Below, one piece after another: positions 17,823 through 26,573 of a DNA stretch of 64,000 nt. A program made the translations under genes and the position numbers. Origin of the DNA: an uncultured Gammaproteobacteria bacterium (GTDB lineage: Bacteria; Pseudomonadota; Gammaproteobacteria; Pseudomonadales; Pseudohongiellaceae); NCBI GenBank assembly GCA_913061515.1, contig CAJXSF010000011.1, positions 1-64,000 on the forward strand, given 5' to 3'. The notes under the pieces are model-generated. The model was given only the letters and a program-made list of their open reading frames with translations, did not search any database and was not told where the DNA came from. Numbering within the stretch: the stretch's first letter is position 1; each line of letters opens with the position of its first letter.

Positions 17823-18776
17823 TTAGACGGGGGTTAGTAGTGATTGCTTCATAAAAAACGCGTTTAAGTTATCAACAACTAGCTGGCCCATGGCCCGCCG
17901 AGTCTCAATTGTCGCACTGCCTATATGAGGGAAAAGCACGACATTGTCCAGTTTGCTCAAGGCCTCTGGAATATGTGGCTCTTGTTCATAGACATCTAGG
18001 CCAGCCGCGGCGATTTGCTTACTGCGTAGGGCTTCGGTGAGTGCGCTCTCATCAACTGTGCTGCCGCGCCCCACATTAATAAAGATACCCTCAGGGCCAA
18101 GGGCGGCAAAAACTTCTTTGTTGACGATCTTATCAGTGGCGCTTCCCCCAGGCAGCATGGACAGTAGGATATTGCTGTGATGCGCTAGCTCTTCTATGCT
18201 AGCGAAGTAAGGAAAGGGCAGCTCTTTTTCGCGACGGTTGTGGTAGGCAATCTTCATTCGAAATGCCAGTGCTCTTAAGGCGATTTCCTCGCCAATAGCG
18301 CCTAGTCCGATGATGCCTAGAGTCTTGCCTGTAAGGTTGCGGCCAAAGGGGAACGGCGCCAATGGCCAGTTGCCACTACGGGCATAAGCATCGGCATTGA
18401 TGAGGTTGCGAGACGTGGCGAGCACCAATCCCATTGCTAAATCGGCAACGGCGTCATTGAGCACTTCGGGAGTATTGCTTACCTGAATTCGGCGTGAGGT
18501 AGTTATGTCGAAATCGATGCCATCTACCCCAACCCCAAAACAACTGATCAGTTTGAGGTTTGGCAATTGGTAAATGAGAGGGTTGGTCGTCCAAGAGGCC
18601 GTTGCGACGGTTTCGCAATAGGGGCCTATTTCTGCGATCAGGGCTTCCTGCTCGGCAGTGGACTCCAATAGCCACAGCTTGTGTGTGGTGTACATTGTAT
18701 CGAGTAAAGCGATCGTTTCTGGGTGAAACTCATTGGCAATGAGGACGTGCTTATCTGTAATCGTGGATATTGTCAT
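17823..18776 (-). CDS. D-2-hydroxyacid dehydrogenase (GhrB/hydroxypyruvate-reductase-like)
   Basis: About 317 residues from the ATG at 18776; the frame extends to 18833, but the extra N-terminus is unlike the family. The NAD(P)-binding motif GIIGLGAIG and the substrate-binding GVGVDGIDFD are present. Catalytic Arg is in NVGRGSTVDE, Glu in DVYEQEPH and His in FPHIGSAT. Enzymes of this type reduce 2-oxoacids such as glyoxylate or hydroxypyruvate in the cytoplasm; exact specificity is open. The upstream 253 bases (18777-19029) are shared with the divergent copC-type gene. Confidence 0.9.
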   Translation of the reverse strand: MTISTITDKHVLIANEFHPETIALLDTMYTTHKLWLLESTAEQEALIAEIGPYCETVATASWTTNPLIYQLPNLKLISCFGVGVDGIDFDITTSRRIQVSNTPEVLNDAVADLAMGLVLATSRNLINADAYARSGNWPLAPFPFGRNLTGKTLGIIGLGAIGEEIALRALAFRMKIAYHNRREKELPFPYFASIEELAHHSNILLSMLPGGSATDKIVNKEVFAALGPEGIFINVGRGSTVDESALTEALRSKQIAAAGLDVYEQEPHIPEALSKLDNVVLFPHIGSATIETRRAMGQLVVDNLNAFFMKQSLLTPV

Positions 18777-18876
18777 GACGGCGATTCTAGCAGATGAATT
18801 GTGAAGTTTGACGTCTCTGCAAATATTCAGCAAAGGTTCATAGTCACTTTGTTATAAAAGAGGCTATGCTTCAGCC

Positions 18877-18891
18877 GCGACAAAATGTCGC
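18877..18891. promoter_or_regulatory. Perfect 6-bp inverted repeat upstream of copC-copD
   Basis: GCGACA at 18877-18882 and TGTCGC at 18886-18891 are separated by AAA, in the divergent spacer between the dehydrogenase and copC-type genes. The compact dyad resembles an operator. Its regulator is unknown, and no copper-responsive regulator gene is in the window. Confidence 0.4.
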
Positions 18892-19029
18892 AGCAATATA
18901 CGTTGCATAGGCTTAGAATATAAAGGGGCCTCAGTTACACTAAGGGCACAGGATGCGAACTGCATAATCGCGAAACAATGCTCAGTTCTATTGGTAGACG
19001 AGCAAACTACAAGATGCTAGGGGATCGAG

Positions 19030-19473
19030 ATGAATAAATTTAAAGTATTTCAGTTGCTTACGGCTGTTGTGTTGGCCTTTGGCGTGCAAATGTCTGCGCT
19101 GGCTCACACCCATTTAGAGATGACTTCACCTAAGGAAGGTGAGACGGTGTCATCTCCAACGGTCATGATGCTGACTTTCGGCGGCGAAGTGCGCCTTGTA
19201 CGTGTAGAAGTCAAAGGCAATGCTGGCCCAGTCGATATCGGCTTTACTCCAGTGGCAGCGGCTCAGGCGCGTTTCCATATGCCTATGCCTTTTTTAGCGG
19301 CGGGCCAGTACGTTGTGACTTGGACGGCCATTGGTGAAGATGGTCATTCTGTCAGCGACGAGTTTTCATTCACGGTGGATCCAAGTGCCCCTGCGGCAGT
19401 AATGGATCACGGCGATTCCCATAGCCACGGCGCAAGTGGCGAGTCACATTCACACGATGATCACGCACATTAA
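19030..19473 (+). CDS. CopC-domain periplasmic copper-binding protein with His-rich tail
   Basis: A 147-residue protein. The signal peptide ends at SALA, leaving a mature N-terminal His (HTHLEMTSP), the N-terminal copper ligand of CopC/YobA/PmoD-type proteins. The domain continues through LTFGGEV and the conserved VVTWTAIGEDGHSVSDEFSF segment, which holds the Asp and His ligands. A His-rich tail (DHGDSHSHGASGESHSHDDHAH region, last ~24 residues) is an extra metal-binding stretch. Five bases separate it from copD, so the two form an operon for copper handling in the periplasm. SD-like GGGGATCGAG precedes the ATG. Confidence 0.93.
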   Translation: MNKFKVFQLLTAVVLAFGVQMSALAHTHLEMTSPKEGETVSSPTVMMLTFGGEVRLVRVEVKGNAGPVDIGFTPVAAAQARFHMPMPFLAAGQYVVTWTAIGEDGHSVSDEFSFTVDPSAPAAVMDHGDSHSHGASGESHSHDDHAH

Positions 19474-19478
19474 TCAGC

Positions 19479-20408
19479 ATGGCAATAAACCTATGGGCGC
19501 TGGCGATAATACTGACTAAGCTTACTTTATACATCAGCTTCGCCAGCCTCATAGGGGGCTTTTTCGTTATTTGGCTGTTCGCTACGCAAGCACGTGGTGC
19601 AGCTCCCCGCTCTAACCCCTTCGCCTTAGCACAACGTCTTACTTTTTTTCTATTGATCCATAGTGTGCTCGGGCTTGTAAGCGTGACCTTATTCTTCTTA
19701 CTGCAGGTCGGGTTAATTAATCAAAATGGCCTAGCTGGTATGTTTGATTGGTTTATGAGTTCGATCGTCATGCAATCGGCTATCGGACAAGGCTCTGTGT
19801 TGAAGGCGGCGGGGTTTGTTGGCTTTGGGCTGGCGGCGCTAGCGCTACACTATAGTCTTCGCTATCCACAATATTCTTCGTTCAAACTAGTGAGTGTCTT
19901 CGTGCTATTGCTAGGTGTCGCCAGTGCTTGCGCGGGGTTTGCTGAGCTTGGGCACATCGTCAGCCTTGGTGTGGTCGAACAGTGGCTAATCGCTATTCAC
20001 GTCCTAGCCATTGCTATGTGGGTGGGAGCTTTTTACCCCTTAATGCTAGTGAGTAAGACCGAGCCGGGCGCAACAGTGCACGCATTCATGAAGCGTTTTG
20101 GTGATTGGGGCTGGTTGATCACTGTCAGCCTAAGTGTCGCTGGGGGCTATTTGCTCACACAGCTGCTAGCATCGCCTTTAGAGCTGATCAATACGGCGTA
20201 CGGTGCATTGCTATTACTAAAAGTTCTGTTAGTGCTGTGTTTGCTAGGCTTGGCTGCACTGAATAAATTCCGCCTTGTGCCTGCGTTGCTCGCTGCTGGG
20301 CCTATGCCACTAGCACGTTCTATCAAGGCCGAAATGGGCCTGGCGATTTTGATTCTGATCATCACAGCGATTCTTAGCACTGTGACGGGGCCAGCGCACC
20401 TGATGTGA
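19479..20408 (+). CDS. CopD-family copper transport membrane protein
   Basis: A 309-residue inner-membrane protein with about eight transmembrane helices. It contains the CopD core (GHIVSLGVVEQWLIAIHVLAIAMWVGAFYPL), where the conserved histidines of helix 5 and the WVGAF motif lie, and NKFRLVPAL near the end. It is co-transcribed with copC five bases upstream. CopC and CopD together are thought to move copper from periplasm to cytoplasm. In this window they may also work with the multicopper oxidase at 724-2292, but nothing in sequence proves joint regulation. Confidence 0.92.
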   Translation: MAINLWALAIILTKLTLYISFASLIGGFFVIWLFATQARGAAPRSNPFALAQRLTFFLLIHSVLGLVSVTLFFLLQVGLINQNGLAGMFDWFMSSIVMQSAIGQGSVLKAAGFVGFGLAALALHYSLRYPQYSSFKLVSVFVLLLGVASACAGFAELGHIVSLGVVEQWLIAIHVLAIAMWVGAFYPLMLVSKTEPGATVHAFMKRFGDWGWLITVSLSVAGGYLLTQLLASPLELINTAYGALLLLKVLLVLCLLGLAALNKFRLVPALLAAGPMPLARSIKAEMGLAILILIITAILSTVTGPAHLM

Positions 20409-20504
20409 GAATCAATCTCAACAAGACATCTTAGTGAAGTCGTTTCTGTAAAAAAAATGCAAAGAAATTGTAATATGGGTTCTCTTTGAATAGACTTCGC
20501 GGCA

Positions 20505-22166
20505 ATGAATTACTTTGAAATTTCATATACGGCTATCGGCGGCTTAGGGGTCTTTTTCCTAGGCCTTAAATTCCTTTCCGAAGGCTTGCAGTCTGGCAGC
20601 ACTGATGCAATTCAGAGTATTCTCGCTACCCTCACTAAAAATCGAGTCCTAGCCGTCTTGGCAGGGCTTGGTATTACTGTATTCGTTCAATCTAGTAGTA
20701 TTTCCACGGTCATGACCGTCTCCCTTGTTAATGCGGGGCTCATAGAGCTCAAGCAGGCGATTGGGGTGATTCTCGGGGCCAATATCGGCACGACGATCAC
20801 AGGGTGGATACTGTCCATCAAAGTGGGTAAATACGGGCTCTTACTCATAGGCTTGGGTATCTACCCCATGATGGCGGGCAAGACCGCCCGCACTAGTGCC
20901 ATTGGTAAAACTTTTGTCGCCCTAGGCCTAATCTTCACCGGCCTTGAGTTCATGAGCGGTGCCTTTGCACCACTGCGAACCGATCAGAATTTCATTTCTT
21001 ATCTTCACCTATTTGATGCACAAACCCTCGGCAGCCTTTTGGCTTGCGTAGCCATTGGCTGTCTTCTCACGGTAATTATTCAAAGTAGCTCAGCAATGCT
21101 GGGGATCACGATCACTCTCGCCTCGACGGGGGTCATTGACTTCAATACAGCGGTAGCCTTGATTATCGGTGAGAACGTCGGCACGACTATTACAGCGCAG
21201 CTGGCTGCGATAGGCGCGAATACCTCGGCAGTACGCACGGCTCGCGCGCACGCAATTTTCAACCTGTTGGGCGCCTTGATATTTATACTCATGTTCCCGT
21301 TCTATGTGGATTTCATAGAGTGGATAGTGGCTAATCCTGCCGATGCCGTGGACCCAGATGGTTCGCGCCCTCATATTGCTTGGCACATCGCCGTTGCACA
21401 CACAATGTTTAACGTATTGAACGTGCTGCTGTGGATTCCATTGATTGATTTCTTAGTGCGTTGTGTGACGTGGCTTGTCCCAAGTCGCGGCGAGAAAGAG
21501 GTTCACAAGCTCAAATATCTTGGCACACGCTCAACGATGGCGCCGGAAGTTGCTCTGCAACAGGCTGATCTAGAAATGGATAACCTGATTGAGATCACTC
21601 GGGAGATGTTTAATCTCACCAAGGAATACATCAGTAAAGATGCGCATGACAAAGAGCTATTTGAGCGCATTAATCATCTTGAAGATATTACCGACAATAT
21701 CGAAGAGGAGATGATCAACTTCATTACAACGCTGCTGACCGATAGCATCACGCAAGGGCAGTCCGCACGCGCCTATGGTTTGATCAGAATGGCCGATGAG
21801 CTAGAAAGTATTGCTGATAGCCTACAGTCATTTAGTATTTATCGTGCGCGCTTGTATAAACAGAAGGAGTCTTTAAGCCCTGAGGCATGGGCTGACTTGC
21901 AGAGCTTCTGCAATGAAGTAGACACCTTTGTAGGGCGCGTATGTAACGCCCGTAAGAAGCGCGCCGATTCAACACGTATCACAAGCCTCATTGAAGAGTC
22001 TAAGCGCCTTAATCGGATGGCCAACAATATGCGTGATGACCACCTTGATCGCTTGAAGTCAGGTAACTGTCAGTCAATTCCAGCGCAGTCCTATAGCGAT
22101 ATGTTCGTCTCCTTACGCCATATTAAAAATCACGCCGTTAATATCCTTGAAACCTATAACAACTGA
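20505..22166 (+). CDS. Second Na+/phosphate cotransporter family protein with PhoU-like domain
   Basis: A 553-residue paralogue of the protein at 4018-5706. Both inverted-repeat motifs are intact (FVQSSSISTVMTVSLVNAGLI and VIIQSSSAMLGITITLAS), each followed by a GANIGTT or GENVGTT loop. The hydrophobic half (~330 residues) is followed by a ~200-residue charged helical region of PhoU type. It should be an inner-membrane sodium-phosphate symporter. It is not next to other phosphate genes and its stop nearly touches the convergent MFS gene. The two paralogues differ enough that they are not a recent duplication. Confidence 0.92.
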   Translation: MNYFEISYTAIGGLGVFFLGLKFLSEGLQSGSTDAIQSILATLTKNRVLAVLAGLGITVFVQSSSISTVMTVSLVNAGLIELKQAIGVILGANIGTTITGWILSIKVGKYGLLLIGLGIYPMMAGKTARTSAIGKTFVALGLIFTGLEFMSGAFAPLRTDQNFISYLHLFDAQTLGSLLACVAIGCLLTVIIQSSSAMLGITITLASTGVIDFNTAVALIIGENVGTTITAQLAAIGANTSAVRTARAHAIFNLLGALIFILMFPFYVDFIEWIVANPADAVDPDGSRPHIAWHIAVAHTMFNVLNVLLWIPLIDFLVRCVTWLVPSRGEKEVHKLKYLGTRSTMAPEVALQQADLEMDNLIEITREMFNLTKEYISKDAHDKELFERINHLEDITDNIEEEMINFITTLLTDSITQGQSARAYGLIRMADELESIADSLQSFSIYRARLYKQKESLSPEAWADLQSFCNEVDTFVGRVCNARKKRADSTRITSLIEESKRLNRMANNMRDDHLDRLKSGNCQSIPAQSYSDMFVSLRHIKNHAVNILETYNN

Positions 22167-22167
22167 T

Positions 22168-23361
22168 CTACTCGTGCCCCTTCGGCACTAGAGCCTTAAA
22201 GAACAGTAATGATAGGATCGACGCGCTAAGCATCAAGAAGAGCATCGGGTAAACGGTGCCATTGAAGATCAAAGCCACTGCTTGCGCTGCCACCGCTGAA
22301 AACCCCATCTGCATAAAGCCTGTTAAACCTGATGCTGTGCCTGCCATTTTGGGTGCCGCGTTGATTGCACCTGCCTGAGCATTCGGCAGCGTGATGCCAT
22401 TACCAAAGATCGCAAGCGCTACAGGGAAGAAAAGTCCTGCCGGGTGAGTGATTCCCGCTAGATGTAACAGGAGGGCTATGGTGATACCGAGGATTGATAT
22501 GCGTGAACCGTAGTCAATCATTCGGTGAATGCCGAACCGTCTACCCAAATGCCGTGTCACATAATTGCCGATCATGAAACCGAGTGGGATGCTGATAAAG
22601 TAATAGCCATACTCGGTTGCTGGCCGTTCTAATACGCTGACCATGATTTCTGGAGCAGCGGAAATAAAGCTGAAAAAAACCACCGAGACAAAGGCGACGC
22701 TATAGCCATAGCCGCTAAAGATTGGGTCTTTTAATAGGGTCCAATAGGATTTCAGTAGGTTGCTCACGCCGGTAAATGGCACTGGCTCTTGCAGAGTTTC
22801 AGGCAGTGCGAGCAAGAGTAGCACTAATAATACAATCGAAATGCCTGCCACGAGATAGAACACCGCATGCCAATCGAAGCGCACCATAAGCTCGCCGCCA
22901 ACCGCAGGCGAGAGCATCGGCATTATCACCATCACCATGACGAGTGTTGCGATCACCGAAGCTGACTCGCGAGCATTGTAAACATCGCGAACTATGGCGC
23001 GAGCAACGACCAAACCAACGGCGCCACCAGCGGCCTGCACAATACGGCCAGCAATCAGTAGCTCTATCGTGGGCGCCATGATGCACAATATTGACCCAAT
23101 AATGGTGATGCTGATACCTGTGATCAGAACGGGGCGGCGGCCATAACGATCCGACAATGGTCCATAAGCCAATGTGGCAACGGCAATAGCAGCCATGGAC
23201 AGGCTCAGTGTTAGCTGTGCGACAGAGGTGCTGACAGCAAAACTATCTTTAATGATTGGAATGCCAGGCAATAAAATTTGCATAGCAATGGGGCCAAGTG
23301 CTGAAACGCCAGCAAGCAGCAATATGAGCCCTTTGGAAAGACTCTGAATTGGAGTTGTCAT
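22168..23361 (-). CDS. Bcr/CflA-type multidrug efflux MFS transporter
   Basis: A 397-residue inner-membrane protein with 12 predicted helices. It shows the DHA1 antiporter features of Bcr/CflA: MQILLPGIPIIKDSF in helix 1, the loop 2-3 motif YGPLSDRYGRRPVLI, and motif C-like GGAVGLVVARAIVRD. Homologues export drugs or small metabolites such as dipeptides by proton exchange. It is the last gene of a minus-strand run and begins 14 bases after the TPR gene, so it may be transcribed with the MoxR cluster, though a functional link is not evident. Confidence 0.92.
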   Translation of the reverse strand: MTTPIQSLSKGLILLLAGVSALGPIAMQILLPGIPIIKDSFAVSTSVAQLTLSLSMAAIAVATLAYGPLSDRYGRRPVLITGISITIIGSILCIMAPTIELLIAGRIVQAAGGAVGLVVARAIVRDVYNARESASVIATLVMVMVIMPMLSPAVGGELMVRFDWHAVFYLVAGISIVLLVLLLLALPETLQEPVPFTGVSNLLKSYWTLLKDPIFSGYGYSVAFVSVVFFSFISAAPEIMVSVLERPATEYGYYFISIPLGFMIGNYVTRHLGRRFGIHRMIDYGSRISILGITIALLLHLAGITHPAGLFFPVALAIFGNGITLPNAQAGAINAAPKMAGTASGLTGFMQMGFSAVAAQAVALIFNGTVYPMLFLMLSASILSLLFFKALVPKGHE

Positions 23362-23375
23362 AGAAACCTTTGCTG

Positions 23376-25415
23376 CTAAGGACGCAGCACAGCATCGCGG
23401 TTTTGCCGCGCATCGGTATTGTTTTGTGAGCTAAGGATAACGCTGGAGCCAAGCAATCTCATCCGTTGAGATTGGCTGATATCATACCCCAAACCGAAGG
23501 TTTTTTCGTGGAATTCTTGTACCAATTGCTGCTCTGGTTGCAGCGTTAATGTTTCATCAATTGGGCCCATCTGCACACACGATAGCGGCACGCCACCGCG
23601 TGTGCTGAGACAAATGGTCAATTCGTTCTGCGGAAACACCTCTAAATTCAGTCCATCAGCTGCGGCGCTAAAGCGTGGCGACGCTTCTAGGTAGGCAATG
23701 ACTTGGCGTTCGAATGGCGCATCTACACCGCTGATATTGACCGGTAAGCTAAGCCCCAAACGTCTGAAAATACTAGGGTCGGACTGTAAGGCAACCTCGT
23801 AATTATTCAGCGCAACTTCGGTATTGCCACGGCGCCATGCGACTTCTGCGACGCGCGCCGACAACCGCGCTTTGAGCATATGCTCTTCGTTGGGCAGTAA
23901 AGCCAGAGCACGATTGGCGTATTCCAAGGTCGCCTCATCATTGCCTTTCAGGGCGCTCACTTCTGTGTGGTAGGCAAAATAATAGCCTTCGTTTAGCGTG
24001 AATGCGCCTTCGGCAAGAGTGTCTTCGAGAATTGCACCGATCACGCCTTCGCCTAATAAAGTCACCAGCTCCGGCTCAAGCCACTCGGGAATGTGCACGT
24101 CCAAAGGGGCGTAAGGGCGAAGACGATTCATGAGTGTTTGCGGTTGAGCAAAGAGCGATGCGGCGTGACGGCCTGAGCGCCAAGACTTAAACCAAAAGCC
24201 TAAGGCATCGGCACGAGCGTATAGGGACTCTGGGAAGTCTAGCCAAGCCGCTTGTTCGAGCTTGCTCTGGTAAGCAGTTCGATTGGCGATGTAATTGATC
24301 AGTGCGGCGATTGAATCCTTCTGCGCTTCATCGGCACTGAATGAGCCGGTGCGGTCCGGTTGGTTCAATGCAGTAGCACTCAGAGTTGCTGCGTCCTCTG
24401 GATAGCCCGCTAAGAGTAGAAAGCTCGCACTGACAAGGAAGTGTTCGGCCCGGTTCATTACACCAACGATTGGCTCCTGTTGGTCGCGCCAGATCAGTAG
24501 ATTGTCCAGCGCACGCCTTGCCTCATCGAAACGGCTTTGGTTCATGTATAAGTACAAAAGATTAATCCACGGGTCGCCGACGCTATCAGGGTTTAATGAG
24601 CGCGAGGCGCGAGTTAAATACTCTTCGGCCTCGCTAAAGCGCAGCATGCTTAGGGCGACTTCGGCAGCGTTGAGTAGATAAACAGTATCAATATAACTGT
24701 CATCATCAATGGCGAGGCTCTCGTCTTCACTGATCGATTTGTCGCAAGCCTCTAGTGACTCGGATGGACGTAAACTTGCAAGCTCTACCGCGCATAGAGT
24801 ATTCCAAGCGCGGCTGCGTTCACGTGGGTCGTTGCTGGAAGCGAGAACTTTATTGGCACTTTCCCGTGCCTCATCCCAACGCTGCATCTTGATAAGAGGC
24901 CAGCCACGGAATGATTCCATCTCTTGACCGTATACCGCTTCGACCTTGTCGAGGTAGGACAGAGAGGCTTCTTGGTTGCCCATCAACTGATGAATATAGG
25001 AAAGCTGCGAGAGGGTGAGATAGTGCCACTCTGCATTGCCTGCGGCGATTGCCCTGCCCATGGACGTATAGTCTGTGAGCGCTTCGGCGCGATTCAAATG
25101 AAACAAGGCGCGAGCCAGATTGCCTTCAACTCTGACTAATACCTCGGCAAGGGCAAATTGGGCAGCGGCCGAACCTGGTTGTTCTGCAATCCAGCGTTGT
25201 GCCAGTTCTCTTGCTTTAATATTTTCCTTCAATGCGAGTGCGTCGCAAATCTGCAGAGCACGCTGTTCACTGATGCCTAGCATGCCGAAACACACCGTGG
25301 CTGCCCCTGGCATCTCAACTCCATCTAGGCCATCTTGCGCAGTGGCCGAGTGATTGAGCGATAACACCAAGACAGAGGCGGAAATAGTTTTTACAAAGCC
25401 TGACAGCTTGCGCAT
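23376..25415 (-). CDS. Secreted TPR-repeat protein in a MoxR/DUF58/transglutaminase cluster
   Basis: About 679 residues from the ATG at 25415 (MRKLSGFVKTISASVLVLSLN...ATAQ, a Sec signal); the frame to 25487 would overlap the MoxR gene and lacks a signal. The mature protein is helix-rich with many degenerate TPR units of ~34 residues from about residue 55 (ALKENIKARELAQRWIAEQP, LARALFHLNRAEAL and so on). The last ~110 residues are less helical and may be a separate beta-rich domain. It is likely periplasmic and may scaffold envelope proteins, as TPR proteins beside MoxR/BatA-type genes are thought to do. Only 10 bases separate it from the MoxR gene. Confidence 0.82.
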   Translation of the reverse strand: MRKLSGFVKTISASVLVLSLNHSATAQDGLDGVEMPGAATVCFGMLGISEQRALQICDALALKENIKARELAQRWIAEQPGSAAAQFALAEVLVRVEGNLARALFHLNRAEALTDYTSMGRAIAAGNAEWHYLTLSQLSYIHQLMGNQEASLSYLDKVEAVYGQEMESFRGWPLIKMQRWDEARESANKVLASSNDPRERSRAWNTLCAVELASLRPSESLEACDKSISEDESLAIDDDSYIDTVYLLNAAEVALSMLRFSEAEEYLTRASRSLNPDSVGDPWINLLYLYMNQSRFDEARRALDNLLIWRDQQEPIVGVMNRAEHFLVSASFLLLAGYPEDAATLSATALNQPDRTGSFSADEAQKDSIAALINYIANRTAYQSKLEQAAWLDFPESLYARADALGFWFKSWRSGRHAASLFAQPQTLMNRLRPYAPLDVHIPEWLEPELVTLLGEGVIGAILEDTLAEGAFTLNEGYYFAYHTEVSALKGNDEATLEYANRALALLPNEEHMLKARLSARVAEVAWRRGNTEVALNNYEVALQSDPSIFRRLGLSLPVNISGVDAPFERQVIAYLEASPRFSAAADGLNLEVFPQNELTICLSTRGGVPLSCVQMGPIDETLTLQPEQQLVQEFHEKTFGLGYDISQSQRMRLLGSSVILSSQNNTDARQNRDAVLRP

Positions 25416-25425
25416 AGATAAGACC

Positions 25426-26511
25426 CTAGCGCAGCGTGGCTCGTGCCAGCTGTTCCATCGGTTCGCGCATGCAGTCTTTGAGTACACGGGACAGATCGGA
25501 AACCCCTGGCGCGAGTTCTACACGGTGGCCTAAAACCCGTGGCAATAATGTTTCGATGTCTTCAGCGGCCACAAAGGCGCGACCACGCATGGCGGCCAGT
25601 ACTTGTAGTGCAGGTAACATCAATACCATGCTGCGGGTCGAGTTGCCTTGCAGTACGCGTTCATCGGCGCGCAAATTGCGAGAGATATCGACCAATGCCG
25701 TTTTAATAGAGGCGCTAATCACCACCTCGTTATCGATTGTGGTGCGTGCCTGTAATAGCTCGCTACGGCTAACCTGAATTTTCTCTGCCAACTGTGTATC
25801 GCGACGTTGTTTATAGCTTTCAAGCACATCTAATTCTGCATCACGGTCGATGTGTTGCATGGTGATCTTAAACAGGAAGCGATCTAATTGAGGCGTTGGT
25901 AAAGGGTAGGTGCCAACAAGATCCAAAGGGTTCTGTGTGGCGATGACAAAGAACAGCTTGTCTAGCGAATAGGTAGCGTTGTCGACGGTGACTTGTTTCT
26001 CGCCCATGGCCTCTAGCATGGCAGACTGCACTTTTGGAGAGGTGCGATTTATCTCGTCGGCCAAAACAACATAGGCGAATATCGGCCCATGCCGAAAATG
26101 AAAGTGATTAGCGTTGGCATCAAAGACCGAACCGCCAGTGACATCTGAGGGCAAAAGGTCTGGCGTAAACTGAATGCGACGAAATGGCACGATAGAGCTG
26201 AGGTCAGCGTTCTCACTATCTGGCTGTGAGTTCACAATGGCCTCACCTAGCGCTTTTGCTAAGGTGGTTTTGCCAGACCCTGGAAAGTCCTCCAACAGAA
26301 CATGACCATCGGCAACCAGTGCAATGATGACAAGCTCTATGACATCATCGCGGCCGAGCACTTGTTGTTGCACCGCTTGCGTAAGGCGTGCAAGTACGCC
26401 CACTGCTTTGCGCAATGGTTCGGATTGTGCGCCTGTTGCGGAGTTGGCGTTGTGCGGCCGGGCTTGTGTTGATTCAGCCTTAGACTCTTCGTTAATGGCT
26501 TCCAATGTCAT
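25426..26511 (-). CDS. MoxR-family AAA+ ATPase
   Basis: A 361-residue cytoplasmic ATPase. Walker A is PGSGKTT (77-83) after the MoxR pattern VLLEDFPG. Walker B and the following helix read VVLADEINRTSPKVQSAMLEAM, and sensor 1 is FFVIATQNPLD. The C-terminal lid has ILPALQVLAAMRGRAFV. MoxR proteins act as chaperone-like ATPases, often with a DUF58 protein and a von Willebrand or transglutaminase partner. That set is present just upstream here (DUF58 at 28797, transglutaminase at 26574). The first ~35 residues are low-complexity and probably disordered. Confidence 0.95.
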   Translation of the reverse strand: MTLEAINEESKAESTQARPHNANSATGAQSEPLRKAVGVLARLTQAVQQQVLGRDDVIELVIIALVADGHVLLEDFPGSGKTTLAKALGEAIVNSQPDSENADLSSIVPFRRIQFTPDLLPSDVTGGSVFDANANHFHFRHGPIFAYVVLADEINRTSPKVQSAMLEAMGEKQVTVDNATYSLDKLFFVIATQNPLDLVGTYPLPTPQLDRFLFKITMQHIDRDAELDVLESYKQRRDTQLAEKIQVSRSELLQARTTIDNEVVISASIKTALVDISRNLRADERVLQGNSTRSMVLMLPALQVLAAMRGRAFVAAEDIETLLPRVLGHRVELAPGVSDLSRVLKDCMREPMEQLARATLR

Positions 26512-26573
26512 TATTTATCTCCAATACTTCACCTGCAACAGCTTAGGCTGCATGGGCAAATGTTGCGTCGAAC

